Assembly (NCBI GenBank): GCA_016712865.1 | Contig: JADJQH010000002.1 | Span: 62,001-126,000, forward strand | Direction of reading: 5' to 3' | Origin: Dokdonella sp. | GTDB taxonomy: Bacteria > Pseudomonadota > Gammaproteobacteria > Xanthomonadales > Rhodanobacteraceae | Length of the DNA stretch: 64,000 bases | In this document: positions 23,560 to 31,476 of the stretch, piece after piece | How positions within the stretch are numbered: position 1 is the stretch's first letter | Layout of the letters: each line of letters opens with the position of its first letter | Notes under the pieces: model-generated | Told to the model about the DNA's origin: nothing | The model's database searches: none | The model's input: the letters and a program-made list of their open reading frames with translations, nothing else | Translations under genes and position numbers: made by a program

Positions 23560-23734
23560 ATGAACGAAGCTGGCCCGGGACGCAGCTGGCGCTGAGCTCG
23601 CCCTGAATTGAGCGGAATCCCGAAATCCGCACTTTCCGTGTCATTGTGGCGAAGGGCGTTTCCATGCGTGCAAGCGCAGGATACTCGACAAGGTTTCATG
23701 CACAATTCGGAGGTTCCTCGAGGAGTTGAACGCA

Positions 23735-24085
23735 GTGAATACGGTCACCATCGTGCACAACCCACGTTGCTCAAAGTCGCGTGGCGCATTGCAAATGCTG
23801 CGCGACAACGGCATCGAACCCGAGATCATCGACTACATGACGCAGGCACCGGATGAAACAGCCATCCAACACTGGCTTGATCTGCTTGTGCTCGAGCCAC
23901 GCCAGTTGATGCGCCAGGATGAAGACGAGTACCGCGCCCTCGGGCTGAATGACCCCGAGCTCTCGCACGCTGACCTGATTCAGGCCATGATCCGACACCC
24001 ACGCCTGATCGAGCGCCCCATCGTGATTTCCGCTGGCAGGGCCGTGATCGCCCGTCCGCCCGAACGCGTCCTGGAAATCCTCTGA
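23735..24085 (+). CDS. arsC: Arsenate reductase (glutaredoxin-type), ArsC family
   Basis: 116 residues. The active-site cysteine is in HNPRCSKSRGAL near the N-terminus (thioredoxin-fold ArsC/Spx family), with the conserved RPIVISAGRAVIARPPE near the end holding the arsenate-binding Arg residues. It reduces arsenate to arsenite with glutathione/glutaredoxin. The start is probably GTG 23735, with GGAG eight bases upstream; TTG 23726 also lies in frame. No arsR, arsB or acr gene is adjacent, so it may be a housekeeping YffB/ArsC-like thiol reductase rather than part of an arsenic operon. It overlaps the LysR gene by one base. Confidence 0.85.
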   Translation: MNTVTIVHNPRCSKSRGALQMLRDNGIEPEIIDYMTQAPDETAIQHWLDLLVLEPRQLMRQDEDEYRALGLNDPELSHADLIQAMIRHPRLIERPIVISAGRAVIARPPERVLEIL

Positions 24086-25005
24086 TGGACAAGTTGCAAG
24101 GCATGCAGCTGTTCACCCGCGTGGTGGAATCCGGAAGTTTCACCACCGCCGCCGAACAGATGGGCATGTCGCGCGCCCTTGCCAGCAAGGTGATACGCAA
24201 CCTGGAAGATGCCCTGGGCGTGCGCCTGCTCAATCGCACCACCCGCCGCGTCAGCCTGACCGATCCGGGCCGCAACTACTACCAGCGCGTCAGCGAAATC
24301 CTCACCCAGTTGTCCGAAGTCGAGGCCGAGGCAGCCAACCTGCAGGTCGAGCCGCGCGGTCGCCTGCGGGTCAGCGCGCCCATTTCCTTCTCGGTGAGAT
24401 ACCTCGCTGCGGCCTTCGCGGAGTTCCAGAAGCGCTATCCGCGCATCGAGCTGGATCTTGAACTCAACGACCGCCTGGTCGATCTGGTGGAAGAAGGATT
24501 CGACGTGGCGGTACGCATCGGCAAGCTGGCCGATTCCTCACTGGTGGCAAGACGCATCGCACCGGCCTGCCTGCTTCTGGTGGCCGCGCCGTCCTACCTT
24601 GAGCGTTTCCCGGCGCCACAACATCCGCAGGATCTTGCCCGTCACGAATTCATCCTCTATTCGCTGTCACCGCGACGCGACGAGATTGTCCTGCAGAAAG
24701 CCGCCGAATCGGTTCCGGTGCGTGTGCGTGGCCGGGTCATCAACAACAACGGTGATTACATTGCCGCCATCACCGCGCTGGGTCAGGGCATCAGCCTGCT
24801 GCCTGCCTTCATTGTCGCCGAGCAGTTGGCGAGCGGGGAACTGGTGCGCGTCCTCCCCGGCTGGACGGTTCCATCCATCGCGATCCATGCGGTGTATCCG
24901 CAGACACCGATGCTGCCGGCCAAGACCCGGGCTTTGGTGGACTTCCTGGTTGAGCACTTTGGACCGGAACCCGAGTGGGAGTTGCAGGTCAACCGGAAAT
25001 CCTGA
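24085..25005 (+). CDS. LysR-family transcriptional regulator
   Basis: 306 residues. N-terminal winged helix-turn-helix (MDKLQGMQLFTRVVESGSFT, then SRALASKVIRNLEDALGVRLLNRTTR) and a LysR substrate-binding domain from about residue 90. The sequence is of the CrgA/DsdC-like branch, which often controls oxidoreductases or aromatic metabolism. ATG 24085 overlaps the arsC TGA, so it is translated with arsC. Its last 17 bases overlap convergently the end of the omega-amidase gene. Ligand and targets are not evident; autoregulation or arsC control are possibilities. Confidence 0.9.
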   Translation: MDKLQGMQLFTRVVESGSFTTAAEQMGMSRALASKVIRNLEDALGVRLLNRTTRRVSLTDPGRNYYQRVSEILTQLSEVEAEAANLQVEPRGRLRVSAPISFSVRYLAAAFAEFQKRYPRIELDLELNDRLVDLVEEGFDVAVRIGKLADSSLVARRIAPACLLLVAAPSYLERFPAPQHPQDLARHEFILYSLSPRRDEIVLQKAAESVPVRVRGRVINNNGDYIAAITALGQGISLLPAFIVAEQLASGELVRVLPGWTVPSIAIHAVYPQTPMLPAKTRALVDFLVEHFGPEPEWELQVNRKS

Positions 25006-25792
25006 AGTCATCGGCATCCATCCATGCCGGGAAGCGTTCACGATGCGCAGCAAGCGCCGCTGCGTCCAGCGCAACCGTGGCCACCTGCTCCTGCGCGCCC
25101 AGTTCAATCATGGGTTGGCCGAGGAAATCGATGGCGGCACTGTCGCCGGAATAGGCAATCTGGTTGCCATCCACGCCGACCCGGTTGACGCCCACGGCAT
25201 AGGCCAGATTTTCGATGGCGCGCGCCCTCAGCAAGGTGCTCCAGGCATGACGTCGTGGCGATGGCCAGTTCGCCACGAACAGCACCAGGTCGTAGTCGAA
25301 ACGTTGGCTCTGCGAATCAAAACGGTTGCGCAACCACACCGGGAAACGCAGGTCGTAGCAGACTTGCGGGCAGATCCTCCAGCCCTTGAGCTCGACCTCC
25401 AGGCGCTTGCTGCCGCTGCCGTAGCGCTGGTGCTCGCCGGCCATGCGGAACAGGTGACGCTTGTCGTAAGTTTCAATGCTGCCGTCGGGGCGCGCCCAGA
25501 CCAAGCGGTTCAGGCAGGTGCCATGTTCCTGGATGATCAGGCTGCCGGTTACAACGGCATCCACCTCGCGGGAAAGCTCGCCGATCCAGCGCACGCTCTC
25601 GCCCTGCATGCTTTCGGCATTGCCGAGGGTTTCGTTGGTGAATCCGCTCAAGAATGTTTCCGGCAACACGATGAGATCACTGGCTCCGGCGAGCCTGCGC
25701 ACCAGGTCACCGTAGTAGGCGCGATTGGCTGCCGCGTCGTGCCAGCGGGTAGCGCCTTGAACGAGCGAGACTCGCAATTCGGATGCTTTCAT
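24989..25792 (-). CDS. Omega-amidase / nitrilase-family carbon-nitrogen hydrolase (YafV type)
   Basis: 267 residues. The nitrilase-superfamily triad is intact: Glu in VLPETFLSGF (about 45), Lys in YDKRHLFRM (about 111) and Cys in ICPQVCYDLRFPVW (about 146). The YafV branch hydrolyses 2-oxoglutaramate and 2-oxosuccinamate, removing the product of glutamine-dependent transamination. It follows the aminotransferase gene by 8 bp on the same strand. The pair (glutamine transaminase plus omega-amidase) is a recognised unit of methionine salvage. ATG 25792. Confidence 0.9.
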   Translation of the reverse strand: MKASELRVSLVQGATRWHDAAANRAYYGDLVRRLAGASDLIVLPETFLSGFTNETLGNAESMQGESVRWIGELSREVDAVVTGSLIIQEHGTCLNRLVWARPDGSIETYDKRHLFRMAGEHQRYGSGSKRLEVELKGWRICPQVCYDLRFPVWLRNRFDSQSQRFDYDLVLFVANWPSPRRHAWSTLLRARAIENLAYAVGVNRVGVDGNQIAYSGDSAAIDFLGQPMIELGAQEQVATVALDAAALAAHRERFPAWMDADDFRISG

Positions 25793-25800
25793 CGGGCACC

Positions 25801-26949
25801 TCAGAGCTTGCGCAGGCGTTCGGCGGCGGCCGCAAGCACCTGATCGGACTTTGCGAAACAGAAGCGGACCAGGCGCATGTCCGCGGGCGGTGTTTCATAG
25901 AACGCGGAAACCGGGATCGCGGCAACTCCCGCGTTTGCCACCAGCCACTCGCAGAAACCCAGGTCGTCCTTGTCGCTGATCGCCGAGTAGTCGACCAACT
26001 GGAAATACGCACCTGCAACCGGCAGCAGCTTGAATCGCGTATCCGCAAGCAGCTGGCGGAACTGTTCCCGGCGCGCCTGATAGAAGGCAGGAAGTTGCCG
26101 GTAGTGGCCCGGATCATCCTCGAGGATGCGTGCGAAAGCCGCCTGCGCCGGACTGAAGGTACAAAACGTCACATACTGGTGAACTTTGCGGAACTCGGCA
26201 CTGAGGGCACGCGGGGCCACGCAGTAACCCACTTTCCAACCGGTGCAATGGTAGGTCTTGCCGAATGAGCTGATCACGAAACTGCGTGCGGCCAGTTCCG
26301 CGTGGCGCAGGGCGCTCTGGTGTGCCAAGCCGTCGAACACGATGTGCTCATACACCTCATCGGACAGCACCAGGATGTTGGTGTCCCGGGTGATGTCTGC
26401 CAATGCCTCAAGGTCTGCGGCATCGAACACCGATCCGGAGGGATTGTGCGGCGTGTTGACGATCAGCATGCGCGTGCGCGGCGTGATGGCGTCGCGTACC
26501 CGCTGCCAGTCAACCGAAAAGGCGGGTGCGTGCAGGGGAACATGCACGGCAACCCCACCGTTGAGTTCGATGGCCGGTTCGTAGCAGTCGTAACAGGGAT
26601 CCAGCACGATGACTTCGTCGCCGCGGCGTACCGAGCAGGCAATCGCACAGAAAATGGCCTCGGTGGCACCCGATGTCACCGTGACATCGGTGTCGGCGTC
26701 CACCTTGCAGCCGTACAAGGACTCGCTCTTGCGCGCGATTTGCTGGCGCAGCGCCGGCAAGCCGCTGGCCGGAACGTACTGGTTCAACCCGGAAGCCATG
26801 GCCTCAACCAGGGCATCACGCAATGCCTGCGGACCATCGAAGTCCGGAAAGCCCTGCCCCAGGTTCACCGCCTTGTGGCTGCTGGCCAGCTGGCTCATGA
26901 CCGTGAATATGGTCGTTCCAACTTTTGGCAACTTGGTTTCAATTATCAT
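25801..26949 (-). CDS. PLP-dependent methionine/glutamine aminotransferase (YbdL type)
   Basis: 382 residues, fold type I class I/II aminotransferase. Early motif VNLGQGFPDFDGP; substrate region VNTPHNPSG with the Asn that contacts PLP; DEVYEHIVFDG; Schiff-base Lys in SFGKTYHCTGWKVGYC. The sequence is close to E. coli YbdL and kynurenine/glutamine transaminase K, which transaminate 4-methylthio-2-oxobutyrate to methionine. Glutamine as donor fits the omega-amidase encoded 8 bp downstream. ATG 26949. Confidence 0.9.
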   Translation of the reverse strand: MIIETKLPKVGTTIFTVMSQLASSHKAVNLGQGFPDFDGPQALRDALVEAMASGLNQYVPASGLPALRQQIARKSESLYGCKVDADTDVTVTSGATEAIFCAIACSVRRGDEVIVLDPCYDCYEPAIELNGGVAVHVPLHAPAFSVDWQRVRDAITPRTRMLIVNTPHNPSGSVFDAADLEALADITRDTNILVLSDEVYEHIVFDGLAHQSALRHAELAARSFVISSFGKTYHCTGWKVGYCVAPRALSAEFRKVHQYVTFCTFSPAQAAFARILEDDPGHYRQLPAFYQARREQFRQLLADTRFKLLPVAGAYFQLVDYSAISDKDDLGFCEWLVANAGVAAIPVSAFYETPPADMRLVRFCFAKSDQVLAAAAERLRKL

Positions 26950-26962
26950 GGCAGGTCATTGA

Positions 26963-27000
26963 ATTGAAAGAAAAACGGCGCGGACAAATGATCCGCGCCG
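26963..27000 (-). terminator. Rho-independent terminator of htpG
   Basis: A nine-base GC-rich stem CGGCGCGGA (26976-26984) / TCCGCGCCG (26992-27000) with a seven-base loop. Read on the minus strand it is followed by TTTTTCTTTC. It lies 50 bp after the htpG stop. Confidence 0.88.
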
Positions 27001-27050
27001 CCATCAAAGATAACCCAGTTCCCCGCCGCAGTGTGGTCAGCCCACCTGTT

Positions 27051-28916
27051 CTATCCGAGCAGGATGCGATTCATGCGTCGTACAAAGGCCGAAGGATCCT
27101 CAAGCTGCGCGCCCTCGGCCACCTGTGCCTGTTCGAGCAACAGCATGGCCAGGTCACTTGCCTTCGCCTCGTTCCCCTCCGCTTCCAGTCGCTTGACCAG
27201 GGCATGCTTCGGATTGATCTCCAGGGTGGGGTTGGCCTCCGGCATTTCGTGACCCGATTGCTTGATGACACGACGCAGGTGCAAGGCCATGTCGTATTCA
27301 TCCAGCACCAGGCAAGACGGGGAGTCGGTCAGGCGACGACTCACCTTCACGTCGCGCACGCGCTCGCCGAGCAACTGCTTGATGCGTGCAACGACCGGCG
27401 CTGCGGCTTCCTCGCTGGCCTTTTGCGCTTCGCTGGCCGCCGCATCGAGTTCAATCTCACCCTTGCCGACATGGCGCAGCTTCTTGCCGGAATACTCGGT
27501 AAGGTATCCGGCCATCCATTCGTCGATGCGATCCGACATCAGCAACACTTCAGTACCCTTGGCCTTGAGTGCTTCCAGTTGCGGGCTGCCCTTCGCTGCC
27601 GCGTAGGAGTCCGCAGTGATGTACCAGATGACATCCTGGCCCAGCGGCATGCGTCCGATGTAGTCGTCCAGGGAAACGCTTGGCGCTGGGCCATCCGATT
27701 GGGTCGACGAGAAGCGCAACAATTTGGCGATGCGCTCCCGATTGCCGGCGTCTTCGGCGATGCCTTCCTTGAGCACGCCGCCGAAGGCATTCCAGAACGT
27801 CGAGTACTTGCCCGCATCATCGGCGGCCAGTTTGTCGAGCAGGTCAAGCACGCGCTTGGTGCACGCACCGCGGATGCGTTCCACCTGGCGATTCTGCTGC
27901 AGGATTTCGCGACTGACATTCAAAGGCAGGTCATCGGAGTCGACCACGCCGCGCACGAAACGCAGATACGCAGGCAGCAACTGTTCGCTGGCATCCATGA
28001 TGAAAACGCGGCGGATGTACAGCTTCAGGCCCTTGCGTTCCTCCCGTCCCTGCATGAAATCGAACGGAGCCTTGGCTGGCACGAACAGCAGCGAGGTGAA
28101 GTTCTGGTTGCCTTCCACCCGGTTGTGGGTCCAGCTCAGTGCATCGGAAAAGTCATGGCTCAGCGACTTGTAGAAGTTCTGGTAGTCCTCATCCTTCAAT
28201 TCGTTCTTTGGGCGCGTCCACAGTGCGGATGCCGAATTGACCGTCTCCCATTCCGCAGTCGGTTTGCCTTCGCCCTCCTTGAGCATGCGAATGGGAAAGC
28301 CGATGTGCTCGGAGTAGCGCGACACCAGGCTGCGCACCTTCCAGGAATCCAGGAACTCGCCTTCATCTTCCTTCAGATGCAGGGTGACGGTTGTGCCGCG
28401 CGGCACATCGGACACGGTCTCCAGGCTGTACTCGCCCTTGCCATTGCTGTGCCAACGCGTGCCCTCATTGCCGTTGTCGCCAGCACCGCGACTGGTTACG
28501 GTGACTTCATCGGCTACCACGAATGCCGAATAGAAGCCGACGCCGAACTGACCGATCAGACGACTGTCGGACCTGTTTTCCGCGCTCATCGATTCGAGGT
28601 AGCGACGCGTTCCGGAGCTGGCAATGGTGCCGAGATTGGCGACAAGCTCATCGCGGCTCATGCCGATACCGTTGTCATGCACACTCAAGGTGCGCGCATC
28701 CTTGTCGATGCTCACATCGATGCGCAACTCGGCATCTCCGGCCAGCCAACTCGGGTTGGCAATGGCCTCGAAGCGCAGCTTGTCGCAGGCATCCGAGGCA
28801 TTGGAGATCAGCTCACGAAGGAAGATTTCCTTGTGCGAGTACAGGGAATGGGTAACCAGGTGCAGGACCTGGGCTACCTCCGCTTCGAACTTGCGGGTTT
28901 CAGTGGCAGCGGTCAT
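27051..28916 (-). CDS. htpG: Chaperone protein HtpG (Hsp90)
   Basis: 621 residues from ATG 28916 (MTAATETRKFEAEVAQVL). GHKL ATPase motifs: ELISNASDACDKLRF, DNGIGMSRDELV and QFGVGFYSAFVVADEV. Middle and C-terminal dimerisation domains follow. Normal length for bacterial Hsp90. A sigma-32 promoter lies about 40 bp upstream of the start and a strong terminator downstream, so it is a monocistronic heat-shock gene. Confidence 0.97.
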   Translation of the reverse strand: MTAATETRKFEAEVAQVLHLVTHSLYSHKEIFLRELISNASDACDKLRFEAIANPSWLAGDAELRIDVSIDKDARTLSVHDNGIGMSRDELVANLGTIASSGTRRYLESMSAENRSDSRLIGQFGVGFYSAFVVADEVTVTSRGAGDNGNEGTRWHSNGKGEYSLETVSDVPRGTTVTLHLKEDEGEFLDSWKVRSLVSRYSEHIGFPIRMLKEGEGKPTAEWETVNSASALWTRPKNELKDEDYQNFYKSLSHDFSDALSWTHNRVEGNQNFTSLLFVPAKAPFDFMQGREERKGLKLYIRRVFIMDASEQLLPAYLRFVRGVVDSDDLPLNVSREILQQNRQVERIRGACTKRVLDLLDKLAADDAGKYSTFWNAFGGVLKEGIAEDAGNRERIAKLLRFSSTQSDGPAPSVSLDDYIGRMPLGQDVIWYITADSYAAAKGSPQLEALKAKGTEVLLMSDRIDEWMAGYLTEYSGKKLRHVGKGEIELDAAASEAQKASEEAAAPVVARIKQLLGERVRDVKVSRRLTDSPSCLVLDEYDMALHLRRVIKQSGHEMPEANPTLEINPKHALVKRLEAEGNEAKASDLAMLLLEQAQVAEGAQLEDPSAFVRRMNRILLG

Positions 28917-28953
28917 GGTTGGGCGTCTCCATCGGATCAATGCTGACCTGCTG

Positions 28954-28978
28954 ATGGGGATGTCTGGCTGGTTTTCAA
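28954..28978 (-). promoter_or_regulatory. Sigma-32 heat-shock promoter of htpG
   Basis: On the minus strand TTGAAA (28978-28973) and CCCCAT (28959-28954) are spaced by 13 bases, matching the sigma-32 consensus. Initiation would fall near 28946, giving a 30-base leader to the htpG ATG. Confidence 0.78.
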
Positions 28979-29121
28979 CCGTGTGCTGCGGCCATGTAGG
29001 CCACCGCCAGGGAAACTCTGCCGATCCTTTGGTGAAGGCAGGCGCAATCCTGCCCACGTGTTGCCTTGGAGGTGCGTTGAATGAACGCGTGGGGATGCTT
29101 GTCGGTCAGTCGACGCAAGCG

Positions 29122-29163
29122 GAGAAATCAAAAACAATACGGCCGCCTTGCGGCGGCCGTATT
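29122..29163 (-). terminator. Rho-independent terminator of the rpsP-rimM-trmD-rplS operon
   Basis: A perfect 12-base stem AATACGGCCGCC (29136-29147) / GGCGGCCGTATT (29152-29163) with a four-base loop, followed on the minus strand by TTGTTTTTGATTT. It lies about 50 bp after the rplS stop. Confidence 0.93.
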
Positions 29164-29210
29164 GCGACGAGGAGCACAGACGCGACTCAATGCTCCAAGA
29201 CGGGAATGCC

Positions 29211-29576
29211 TTACTCCTGCGGATTGCCGGCTGCGCCGAGATCCTCACGGATTCGGGCTGCCTTGCCCTGCAGGCCACGCAGGTAATACAGCTTGGCGCC
29301 ACGCACCGAACCACGGCGCTTGACGACAACGGAATCGATGATCGGGCTGTGCGACTGGAACACGCGTTCAACGCCAGTCCCGTGCGACATCTTGCGCACG
29401 GTAAACGCGGAGCTGAGGCCTGCGTTCTTCTTGGCAATGACCACGCCTTCGTAAGCCTGGACGCGCTCGCGGTTGCCTTCCTTGACCTTGACGTTGACCA
29501 CCACGGTGTCGCCCGGGCTGAAGCTGGGCAGGGTGCGGGTGATTTGTTCTGCTTCAAATTGTTGGAGGAGGTTCAT
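29211..29576 (-). CDS. rplS: 50S ribosomal protein L19
   Basis: 121 residues ([19 protein letters not shown]), aligned in start to E. coli L19. Diagnostic segments: [46 protein letters not shown] and [16 protein letters not shown]. It forms an intersubunit bridge. The ATG at 29576 has only a weak ribosome-binding site; an in-frame GTG at 29603 would add nine residues. Last gene of rpsP-rimM-trmD-rplS. Confidence 0.97.
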   Translation of the reverse strand: MNLLQQFEAEQITRTLPSFSPGDTVVVNVKVKEGNRERVQAYEGVVIAKKNAGLSSAFTVRKMSHGTGVERVFQSHSPIIDSVVVKRRGSVRGAKLYYLRGLQGKAARIREDLGAAGNPQE

Positions 29577-29618
29577 GCCATTCACCAGTATCGTTGGATT
29601 CACTTGCAGACTTGCGGA

Positions 29619-30380
29619 TCACAGTGCTCCGCCGGTCCGGGCCGCCCGGTACTCGCGGCGGAATTCTTCTAGCAACGCGCGATCACTCTCGGAGAGCTGC
29701 GCACGCATCAACAAATCGGGACGCCGCAGCCAGGTTCTACCAAGAGCCTGTTTGCGCCGCCAACGCCGGATCGACTCGTGGTCGCCCGACAACAACACCT
29801 GCGGAACCGCGCCGAGTTCGTCTTCGACGGGTCGCGTGTAATGCGGGCAGTCAAGCAATCCCGCATTGAAGGAATCCTGCTCGGCGGATAGCGCATCGTT
29901 CAATGCACCATCCTGCAATCGTCCGATCGCATCGATGACGATGGCCGCAGCAAGCTCACCGCCGGAGAGAACGTAGTCGCCGACGGACAATTCCTCGTCG
30001 ACCAGATGCTCCAGGACCCGCTCATCAATGCCTTCGTAACGACCGCAAACCAGAACCAATCGATCGAGCCTTGCCAGCTCCATCACTCGTTGCTGGGTCA
30101 ACCTTGAGCCTTGCGGGCTCATGCAAACCACATGCGCTGGTTGTGCCGAATCCTGCTGCACACTGGCCAGCGCATCGCGCAACGGCGCTATCGCCATCAG
30201 CATGCCGGGACCGCCGCCAAACGGGCGCGAGTCCACGGTTCGATGGTTGTCGGTCGCAAAATCCCTTGGATTGCAGGTATTCACCTGCAACAACCCGCGT
30301 GACTGCGCCCTGCCAACCACTCCCACCAACGCACAGGATTCAATGAACTCTGGAAACAGCGTGATGACGTCAATGCGCAT
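29619..30380 (-). CDS. trmD: tRNA (guanine-37-N1)-methyltransferase
   Basis: 253 residues, SPOUT family. [12 protein letters not shown] at the start, the N-terminal knot region [10 protein letters not shown], AdoMet pocket [14 protein letters not shown] and [10 protein letters not shown]-type sequence [14 protein letters not shown]. It methylates G37 next to the anticodon and prevents +1 frameshifting. Third gene in the rpsP operon. Confidence 0.97.
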   Translation of the reverse strand: MRIDVITLFPEFIESCALVGVVGRAQSRGLLQVNTCNPRDFATDNHRTVDSRPFGGGPGMLMAIAPLRDALASVQQDSAQPAHVVCMSPQGSRLTQQRVMELARLDRLVLVCGRYEGIDERVLEHLVDEELSVGDYVLSGGELAAAIVIDAIGRLQDGALNDALSAEQDSFNAGLLDCPHYTRPVEDELGAVPQVLLSGDHESIRRWRRKQALGRTWLRRPDLLMRAQLSESDRALLEEFRREYRAARTGGAL

Positions 30381-30405
30381 CGCGCCAAGTCCCGGAACAC
30401 GAATC

Positions 30406-30921
30406 CTAGAAATCCGGATCCCAGTCGACCGTTATCCGGCCCGCACCAAAATCCACCTGCTTCACGTATTGCCCAACCACGAACGGCACGAGTCGTTCAC
30501 GGTCACCATCCTTGACCACCATGACATCGTTGGCGCCGGTGGCGAGCAGATGCGAGATGCGACCGAGGGCAATTCCCTCGACGTTCTCCACCTCCAGCCC
30601 TTCAAGATCCGCCCAGTAATACTCACCGGGCTTTGGCGCAGGCAACGCCGAGCGCAGCACCTTGATCTCGCTTCCCACCAGGCCGGCTGCCTGATCGCGG
30701 TCGTTGATTTCCGCAATCGATGCAACGATGCCTTTGCCCTGCTCCCTGCCACGACAACCCTTGATCTCGCGATTTCCGGTTGCCGATACCAGCATCCATG
30801 GCTGGTAGCGGAAAATCTGCATCCTGGGTTCGGTGAATGACTCGATCTTGACGTCACCCGCAACCCCATGAAGCCCGACAATCCTGCCGATCAGGATCAG
30901 CCGGTCGTCAACCGCATTCAC
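30406..30921 (-). CDS. rimM: 16S rRNA processing protein RimM
   Basis: 171 residues. N-terminal RimM domain ([20 protein letters not shown]) and C-terminal PRC-barrel with [20 protein letters not shown] and [14 protein letters not shown]. It binds S19 and assists 30S head assembly. It overlaps the rpsP stop by four bases. Confidence 0.96.
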   Translation of the reverse strand: MNAVDDRLILIGRIVGLHGVAGDVKIESFTEPRMQIFRYQPWMLVSATGNREIKGCRGREQGKGIVASIAEINDRDQAAGLVGSEIKVLRSALPAPKPGEYYWADLEGLEVENVEGIALGRISHLLATGANDVMVVKDGDRERLVPFVVGQYVKQVDFGAGRITVDWDPDF

Positions 30922-31178
30922 GCAGCAGCGGCTGCCTGCTTGGATGCCGCCTTGTACAAGGCCTTGACCTTCTCGGTCAGCTGGGCACCCTTCTCCACCC
31001 AGTACTTGACGCGCTCGGTGTCCAGTTGGACCTTCACTTCCTTGCCGGCCGCGATCGGGTTGTAGAAGCCGACGCGCTCGATATTGCGACCGTCGCGCGC
31101 ATCGCGCTGATCAGCCACGATGATGTGGTAGAAGGGACGCTTCTTCGCGCCGCCACGGGAAAGGCGAATCTTGACCAT
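30918..31178 (-). CDS. rpsP: 30S ribosomal protein S16
   Basis: 86 residues from ATG 31178 ([20 protein letters not shown]). [21 protein letters not shown] is diagnostic. The Ala-rich tail ([11 protein letters not shown]) is common in this order. First gene of the operon; a hairpin and an extended -10 promoter lie upstream. Confidence 0.97.
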   Translation of the reverse strand: MVKIRLSRGGAKKRPFYHIIVADQRDARDGRNIERVGFYNPIAAGKEVKVQLDTERVKYWVEKGAQLTEKVKALYKAASKQAAAAA

Positions 31179-31203
31179 GTTATCTCTCTGATATTCCAAG
31201 GTT

Positions 31204-31223
31204 TTCCGGCGCGCACGCCGGAA
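31204..31223 (-). other. Leader hairpin of the rpsP operon
   Basis: Perfect eight-base stem TTCCGGCG / CGCCGGAA with a four-base loop in the 5' leader, about 25 bases before the rpsP ATG and downstream of the predicted start of transcription. No T run follows, so it is not a terminator. It could act on mRNA stability or in feedback control. Confidence 0.5.
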
Positions 31224-31253
31224 TGCAACCGGGTCGGGCCAAGTGAGCCGCGC

Positions 31254-31281
31254 ATTCTAGCCGATTTCGGGGAAAATGAAA
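31254..31281 (-). promoter_or_regulatory. Likely sigma-70 promoter of rpsP-rimM-trmD-rplS
   Basis: On the minus strand an extended -10 (GGC then TAGAAT at 31259-31254) lies 16 bases after a weaker -35 (TTTCAT, 31281-31276). It is placed 75 bp upstream of rpsP in an otherwise non-coding leader. Confidence 0.5.
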
Positions 31282-31476
31282 GCCCCAACAAGCAGTTGCG
31301 ACTGCTATCTTGAAATGTATCGATCCCGCGTCCGCCTTACCAGCTTTTGCCGATGCCTCTGAACAAGCATCGAGCCGGCTGACCCCGCTCGTTCGCGGAA
31401 ATTTCGCCGGATCGTGTGCGGCTGCGGAGAACCGGGTATCGTCGCAAGTCCATCCTTGCCTGCCGAGGCCAACCGT

